This document shows positions 8,153-12,262 of a stretch of DNA of 12,262 nucleotides, in pieces. This DNA is from Euperipatoides rowelli. Its lineage: Eukaryota > Onychophora > Udeonychophora > Euonychophora > Peripatopsidae. How positions within the stretch are numbered: position 1 is the stretch's first letter; every line of letters begins with the position of its first letter. The position numbers and the translations under genes are program-made. The DNA is taken from NCBI GenBank assembly GCA_003024985.2, contig PXIH01S0016720.1, one strand, 5' to 3'. A model generated the notes under the pieces. That model was not told where the DNA came from, searched no databases, and worked only from the letters and a program-made list of their open reading frames with translations.

Positions 8153-11100
8153 CTATTTCTTTTTTAACTGTAATAAAGTTTTAATATAATCTAGACGATT
8201 TTCAATATTTATGACATCATCCAAATCTTTAAGACCAGATTGATTTGCCATGGCTATAAGCATCCGCCTGCGACAAGTTTGTAATGTTTGATAAGTTTGT
8301 GACAGTTCATCTATTGTCATGCTCTCCAATAAGACAGTCTCTTCATCTTTCTCAGATTCAATGCCAGTCCAATAACTATCTTCGTGATCAAATTGGTTAA
8401 CTTCATCAAGAATAGCTTCTCGTAAATCCTCAGAGCAATGTTTAAAAACCACAAGCATATTATAAACACTAGACAATTCATAAAGTGTAACAACTTCTGG
8501 TTGTATTTCTACATCTTTCATTCCAGGGATTTCAAACTGTTGAAATGATAAAAAAAGTTTAGGACATTGTTCCTCTGATACTACTATGGATGGTGCTACT
8601 ATGTGATTACTCCGCAGCATTGTTCTTAAATAATCTCCCTTCCATAGAAAACTTGAGATCTCGGAACTTATCATATAAGGTTTATTTTCATAGTTAATAA
8701 TGTGGAAAGTTGAACCCCTAAAAGATGTAACTTTTTTAATATAGTTCCGTTCATAATTTTCTAGTACTAGATCTTTAAGTTCTTCAATAATGTTATGGTG
8801 ATCCTCTTCAGTTATGTTATATGTACATTTTTCTTTTAAACATAAGTTCAAGTGTTTCAACATTTCTGATTCAGGATTGAAAAACTCTACTGGTTCTAAT
8901 ATTTTTTTCTGCTCTGGTATATCAACATTAGTGCGTGAAGCATAGTGAAACTGGCACAATACATCATTAATGTGAATATCCTCTACACCGGAAGTATCCA
9001 CTAAACAGAGAGATAAGATTTCTTCACTAGAGTCCATAATTTTGGCAAGAAGTGCTTTTTCTGTGCATAATTTAATGAGAAAATGTGTTGCATCAGGTTG
9101 CCATTCATCTCCAAAAGCAGGTTTTAAATTTGCCAATCTAGCTTGGAGTGCCTGCCTAGGCAAAATAAGAAATTCGGATTTTAATAATCGTAATGATGAT
9201 ATTTGTATAGAGTAAATGGTTCCATAATCTACATATTCAACTTCTACAGAATTATAATCATTTATGTTTGTGATAACTGCTCGATGCCAATTTTTATCTT
9301 CAGGAAATAGAGCACAACAAACTTGACCAATTTTAATCATTTCTTGTTTTATGATATAATTTTTACTTAAATTGCTGTAATAAAAATCTTCTAAATTATC
9401 CATGAGTTTACTTAGTTTGATGGAAGTTTCTTCCCCTCTCAATTGTATCCAAATTTTACCTGGATGTATCACATTGGAAACATAAATTTCCCAATATTCT
9501 TTATCTTTTGGATAATCAACAGCTGAAAATTTTATATTGAAACCAACAGCATCCTTAGGAGCCTTAGACCACTTGGCTTTGGAAACGTTAATAGATTTCT
9601 TAGGTTTATAATTAACAGGGGCAGGTATTGGACTGCTTAATTGGGACAAATCATCAAATTCAAAATAATTTCTTACAGGATAAATTTTAGTAGTGCCAGT
9701 TTCTGTGTATTGGATTTTTAATACTTCAACTAATTCTACAAGAAAGAATTCCAAATTATCAAAACCAAATTCTTGATAATTTATAAATTTCCCAAAATGT
9801 TCTTTATAGATTTGTTGAATGGTATTTAATGATATACCAGTTGGATTTTCATATAAAATTAAGGTAAGATTGTCTTTAACCAATTCAATATTATCTTCCA
9901 TGGAATCCAAATTTATTAACGGAACGTGATGTATTGCAGGATAATCTGATTTATGTCTACTGCTATCATAAAGAATCCAATCACTCATGCTTTTAGGTCT
10001 TTCTAAACTAACAATATCTGGAATAGATGAAGCTAGTCCAACTATATTAAAAAAACCCAGTTCTTTCAAGTCCAACTCTTTAAAATACTTTGACTTATAT
10101 TCAGTTTGCAATTGGGATGCTCTAACGCCTTCTGGCTTTTCCTCAAGAATACTTTTTATTTCTGCCTTGAGTTTGGCACTGATAGGTGCATTAGCAGTTA
10201 TTAATTCTGAATTGTAATTACAAATTTCATTATTCCTATAAATGTTTTTGGTTTGAGTCGATTCAAAACTGTGTTTTACAAGAGGTCTGGTGGAGTCAGT
10301 AGGCCTAAATATACTATTTACATTTGAGTTTATTTCTAATTGAGATTGGCTAATATTATTTGTAAAGCCTTTTAAATTATCATTATCAATCCTTAAATTT
10401 TGAGTACATGTACTACTGTCAGAGGTCCTATTATGTCGAGTAGGACTAGATATGGAAAATTGTTTTGGTGTAATTTCTTCAGTGAATATTGAGGCAGATT
10501 TCTTTCTAGTAGGCCTATAAGGTTTATATCTATAAATTTTGTATTCATTATTAGGCAATGTTTCTAAATAGACTGATGAAAGAGTTTGAAATAATTCCTT
10601 CAAGGATGTGAAACCCCACTTGTCATAAGAGAAATTATAACCAAATTCATCATAAAAGAATCTATTAAAATCTTTAATATCAATTCCATTAACACAAGAA
10701 TCAAGTAATATTTTTATCTCATTTTGCACATCAAAAGGAATGTGAGGTATTGTGTTATTCGGAGCCATAGTGTTAATCTGAGGCTTAACCCGGAAACTTG
10801 TTGAACTAATAACATTATTCTTCTGGTGATATTTAGATGTATTTAAACTCATTAAAGCATTTCTGTTACTGTAGGAGAGTTTTACCCTAGGTTTTTTTTG
10901 CAATGCAACCATCTGTTCAATTTTAGCAGTCGTCTCATCACCAACCGCTCTCAAAATTTCTTGTCCTCTTTCAAAACAAATACGAACAACATCAGGCATA
11001 GCATTAATTAAGTCCCTAGTATTAAAATAACCTAAATCACGAAGTGGTAAAGGCTTTCCCCCGATGATATTTTTATAATCTCTCTCAAGCTCCCGAATTG

Positions 11101-11215
11101 TGCGTCCGTTTGGAGCCGATATTAACAAAGATCTAATTTCTTTTTTCATTTGCTCTAGGGTGTAGGAAGCCTTATCAGACATTTTACAATAGTAATTGGC
11201 ACTCTTTGCAGACAT
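8153..11215 (-). CDS. Tdrd5: TDRD5-like protein: four LOTUS domains and one Tudor domain
   Basis: This is a 1,020-residue germ-granule scaffold of the piRNA/transposon-silencing pathway by family. LOTUS domains of this group bind Vasa-type helicases and RNA; the Tudor domain binds methylated arginine of Piwi proteins. Seen in the sequence: LOTUS 1 at about 20-92 (KKEIRSLLIS, then LPLRDLGYFNTRDLI and AMPDVVRI, very close to vertebrate TDRD5 as I remember it), LOTUS 2 about 161-232, a Ser/Thr/Asn-rich linker 240-343, LOTUS 3 about 346-418, LOTUS 4 about 443-514, an extended Tudor domain about 564-760 with core 628-678 (YVDYG, LPRQALQARLANLKP), and an uncharacterised C-terminal part to 1020. One Tudor domain fits TDRD5 rather than TDRD7, which has more. 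The start at 11215 is the first in-frame ATG after an in-frame TGA at 11237-11239. A second ATG at 11182 (1,009 residues, MSDKAS) matches the vertebrate N-terminus length better. The CDS has no introns and ends in TAG. It is clearly real; the exact start is uncertain. Confidence 0.93.
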   Translation of the reverse strand: MSAKSANYYCKMSDKASYTLEQMKKEIRSLLISAPNGRTIRELERDYKNIIGGKPLPLRDLGYFNTRDLINAMPDVVRICFERGQEILRAVGDETTAKIEQMVALQKKPRVKLSYSNRNALMSLNTSKYHQKNNVISSTSFRVKPQINTMAPNNTIPHIPFDVQNEIKILLDSCVNGIDIKDFNRFFYDEFGYNFSYDKWGFTSLKELFQTLSSVYLETLPNNEYKIYRYKPYRPTRKKSASIFTEEITPKQFSISSPTRHNRTSDSSTCTQNLRIDNDNLKGFTNNISQSQLEINSNVNSIFRPTDSTRPLVKHSFESTQTKNIYRNNEICNYNSELITANAPISAKLKAEIKSILEEKPEGVRASQLQTEYKSKYFKELDLKELGFFNIVGLASSIPDIVSLERPKSMSDWILYDSSRHKSDYPAIHHVPLINLDSMEDNIELVKDNLTLILYENPTGISLNTIQQIYKEHFGKFINYQEFGFDNLEFFLVELVEVLKIQYTETGTTKIYPVRNYFEFDDLSQLSSPIPAPVNYKPKKSINVSKAKWSKAPKDAVGFNIKFSAVDYPKDKEYWEIYVSNVIHPGKIWIQLRGEETSIKLSKLMDNLEDFYYSNLSKNYIIKQEMIKIGQVCCALFPEDKNWHRAVITNINDYNSVEVEYVDYGTIYSIQISSLRLLKSEFLILPRQALQARLANLKPAFGDEWQPDATHFLIKLCTEKALLAKIMDSSEEILSLCLVDTSGVEDIHINDVLCQFHYASRTNVDIPEQKKILEPVEFFNPESEMLKHLNLCLKEKCTYNITEEDHHNIIEELKDLVLENYERNYIKKVTSFRGSTFHIINYENKPYMISSEISSFLWKGDYLRTMLRSNHIVAPSIVVSEEQCPKLFLSFQQFEIPGMKDVEIQPEVVTLYELSSVYNMLVVFKHCSEDLREAILDEVNQFDHEDSYWTGIESEKDEETVLLESMTIDELSQTYQTLQTCRRRMLIAMANQSGLKDLDDVINIENRLDYIKTLLQLKKK

Positions 11216-11264
11216 TTTTAATACAGAAAGTGGCACTCATACCAAAGAGGTTTCTTTGACTCAT
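11184..11264 (-). promoter_or_regulatory. Upstream ORF overlapping the TDRD5-like start
   Basis: A 26-codon open frame plus TAA starts at ATG 11264 (second ATG in the same frame at 11240), in a different frame from the main CDS. It overlaps the first main-frame ATG (11215), and its TAA ends one base before the second main-frame ATG (11182). If transcripts begin upstream of 11264, ribosomes would meet this frame first. It could restrain translation from 11215 or favour re-initiation at 11182. The peptide itself (Cys-rich end, CKECQLLL) has no recognised function. Confidence 0.45.
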
Positions 11265-11266
11265 AC

Positions 11267-11360
11267 CTGAATAAAAAAGAATGTATTAAAAAAAATGTTA
11301 TGCAATAGAATTAGTGATTAATTTTTGTAAAACCTACGAGATGAACAATAACAAATTTAC
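11267..11360 (-). other. Candidate 94-nt leader intron of the TDRD5-like gene
   Basis: On the minus strand the sequence before 11266 reads TCTTTTTTATTCAG, a strong pyrimidine tract and AG (AG at 11268-11267). A branch-like CACTAAT lies upstream, and a fair donor TTAG|GTAAAT places the GT at 11360-11359. Together they outline a 94-nt intron in the 5' UTR. The acceptor is convincing; the donor could be a different one further upstream. Confidence 0.45.
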
Positions 11361-12213
11361 CTAATATAATACACTAAACAAACAATACAATTTAAAATAT
11401 GCTAAAATAATCAAAGAAAATATAAAATTGATGTAGATTGATTAAATTTTGGAAATATCCAGTTTATCAACAAGAGTCTAGAAACAGGATGAATAATCCA
11501 CATTTAGTCATGTGACCAAAATGGACAGCAGGGTTATTCCACACCAAATCAACACAAATTTTGAAAAAAATTCTACCTCACAATCTCAGATTTCAATTAA
11601 AATTGGTAAAATAAATGCTACAATGGGTGAAAATAAAACCACCAAATCTCAGGTTGATAAGTAGGCTACATTGGTTTTAAAGTTATACCGGTATGTCTTT
11701 AAAGTTGCATTTTTTTGCCGAAAATCGTACTAACAATTTTTAAATTTAATTTACAGCTTGTCTAATTGAGCTAAAGAGTTGGACATGGTCTAGTTTTAAA
11801 CATCTTTTTATGGGCTTTCATATAATATAAAACACAACAGTATGTTTTTTTTTTAAAAATTTGAAATATTTTCAAAATTAAAATTTTTTTAATAATTTGA
11901 AAAATTTGAAAAAAATCTCAAAAATTGTTCATACTGTTGTTAATAAATCACCAAAGTTTTAATTTGGGATCATGATGGGAACACTTGCTATAAGAGGCTA
12001 GAGCTTTCATTTTTGAGTTATTCATTAAAATTGTATTTTTTTTTTTTTTAAAGGGAATTTCCCCCAAATCAAATATACACATTACACACTGAGAAAATGT
12101 TGCAATATTTTTCCAATTTAATTCATTAGAGGAATGTTCAATCTTCTAAAGGGGTGTGTGGGGTCGCTCATCTTGACTCATTGTCATTGTGAAACATGTA
12201 ACAGGTTTCAACA
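11361..12213. other. Upstream flank of the TDRD5-like gene, no further gene recognised
   Basis: AT-rich sequence that should contain the promoter and first exon of the minus-strand gene, but no core promoter can be called reliably in such composition. A TACCGGTA palindrome lies at 11686-11693 and a TAGGCTA at 11662. No coding frame was seen. Confidence 0.4.
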
Positions 12214-12262
12214 CAGGGTTGGCGAGTTTTGGCCGGGGTGGTTTAAACCACTGGTTTTAACC
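12214..12262 (+). mobile_element. Left end of a hAT-type DNA transposon or MITE, cut by the window edge
   Basis: The sequence switches from AT-rich flank to a terminus reading CAGGGTTGGCGAG, followed by GC-richer DNA and repeated GGTTTAAACC / GGTTTTAACC words, including the palindrome GGTTTAAACC at 12240-12249. A CAGGG-type terminus is characteristic of hAT terminal inverted repeats, and many non-autonomous hAT elements carry GGTTTAAACC-rich ends. The 8 bases before it (TTTCAACA, 12206-12213) would be the target duplication. The other end is outside the window, so this rests on one terminus. Confidence 0.45.

Noticed and set aside
9987-10217. Plus-strand open frame of 76 codons
   Set aside because: Antisense shadow of the TDRD5-like coding region.
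11216-11236. Extension of the TDRD5-like frame to a GTG at 11236
   Set aside because: GTG starts are not expected in animal nuclear genes, and an in-frame TGA lies directly upstream; ATG at 11215 or 11182 is the credible start.
12053-12062. GGGAATTTCC, a kappa-B-like site
   Set aside because: A single 10-base match beside T and C runs without any gene context; too likely by chance.

Overview
The window looks like AT-rich nuclear DNA from an animal, probably an invertebrate such as an arthropod; the species cannot be named from the sequence. The reasons are a metazoan germline gene (a TDRD5-type LOTUS/Tudor protein), eukaryotic splice-site patterns, long homopolymer runs, low gene density, no bacterial-style gene packing, and single N characters typical of a draft assembly.

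Only one gene is well supported. It lies on the minus strand at 8153-11215 and encodes about 1,020 residues: four apparent LOTUS (OST-HTH) domains, one extended Tudor domain and a long C-terminal region. By family it should be a germ-granule (nuage) protein of the piRNA/transposon-silencing pathway. The coding region has no introns. Upstream sit a short overlapping upstream ORF (11184-11264), a convincing 3' splice site at 11267 and a possible 94-nt leader intron (11267-11360). Downstream lie a presumed 3' UTR holding a 25-base homopolymer (C in the transcript) and candidate poly(A) signals.

The left two thirds (1-8150) is mostly non-coding. It holds a 45-bp tandem repeat with a hairpin (9-98), a C15 run (690-704), an exact 120-bp duplication bounded by single Ns that looks like an assembly join (1963-2203), and two dense clusters of TACAGTA/TACTGTA and TAGGCTA/TAGCCTA words (3662-4190 and 7381-7830). 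It also holds a four-unit 36-bp minisatellite inside an open minus-strand frame (5515-5778), a frame-shifted coding-like stretch that may be a decayed gene (6169-6936), and several perfect hairpins. The right edge (12214-12262) begins with what looks like the terminal repeat of a hAT-type DNA transposon or MITE, cut by the window end.

I see no multi-gene system. The points most worth attention are the TDRD5-like gene (intronless CDS, apparent extra LOTUS domain, altered Tudor cage, overlapping upstream ORF) and the strong excess of palindromic words such as TAGGCCTA across the window.
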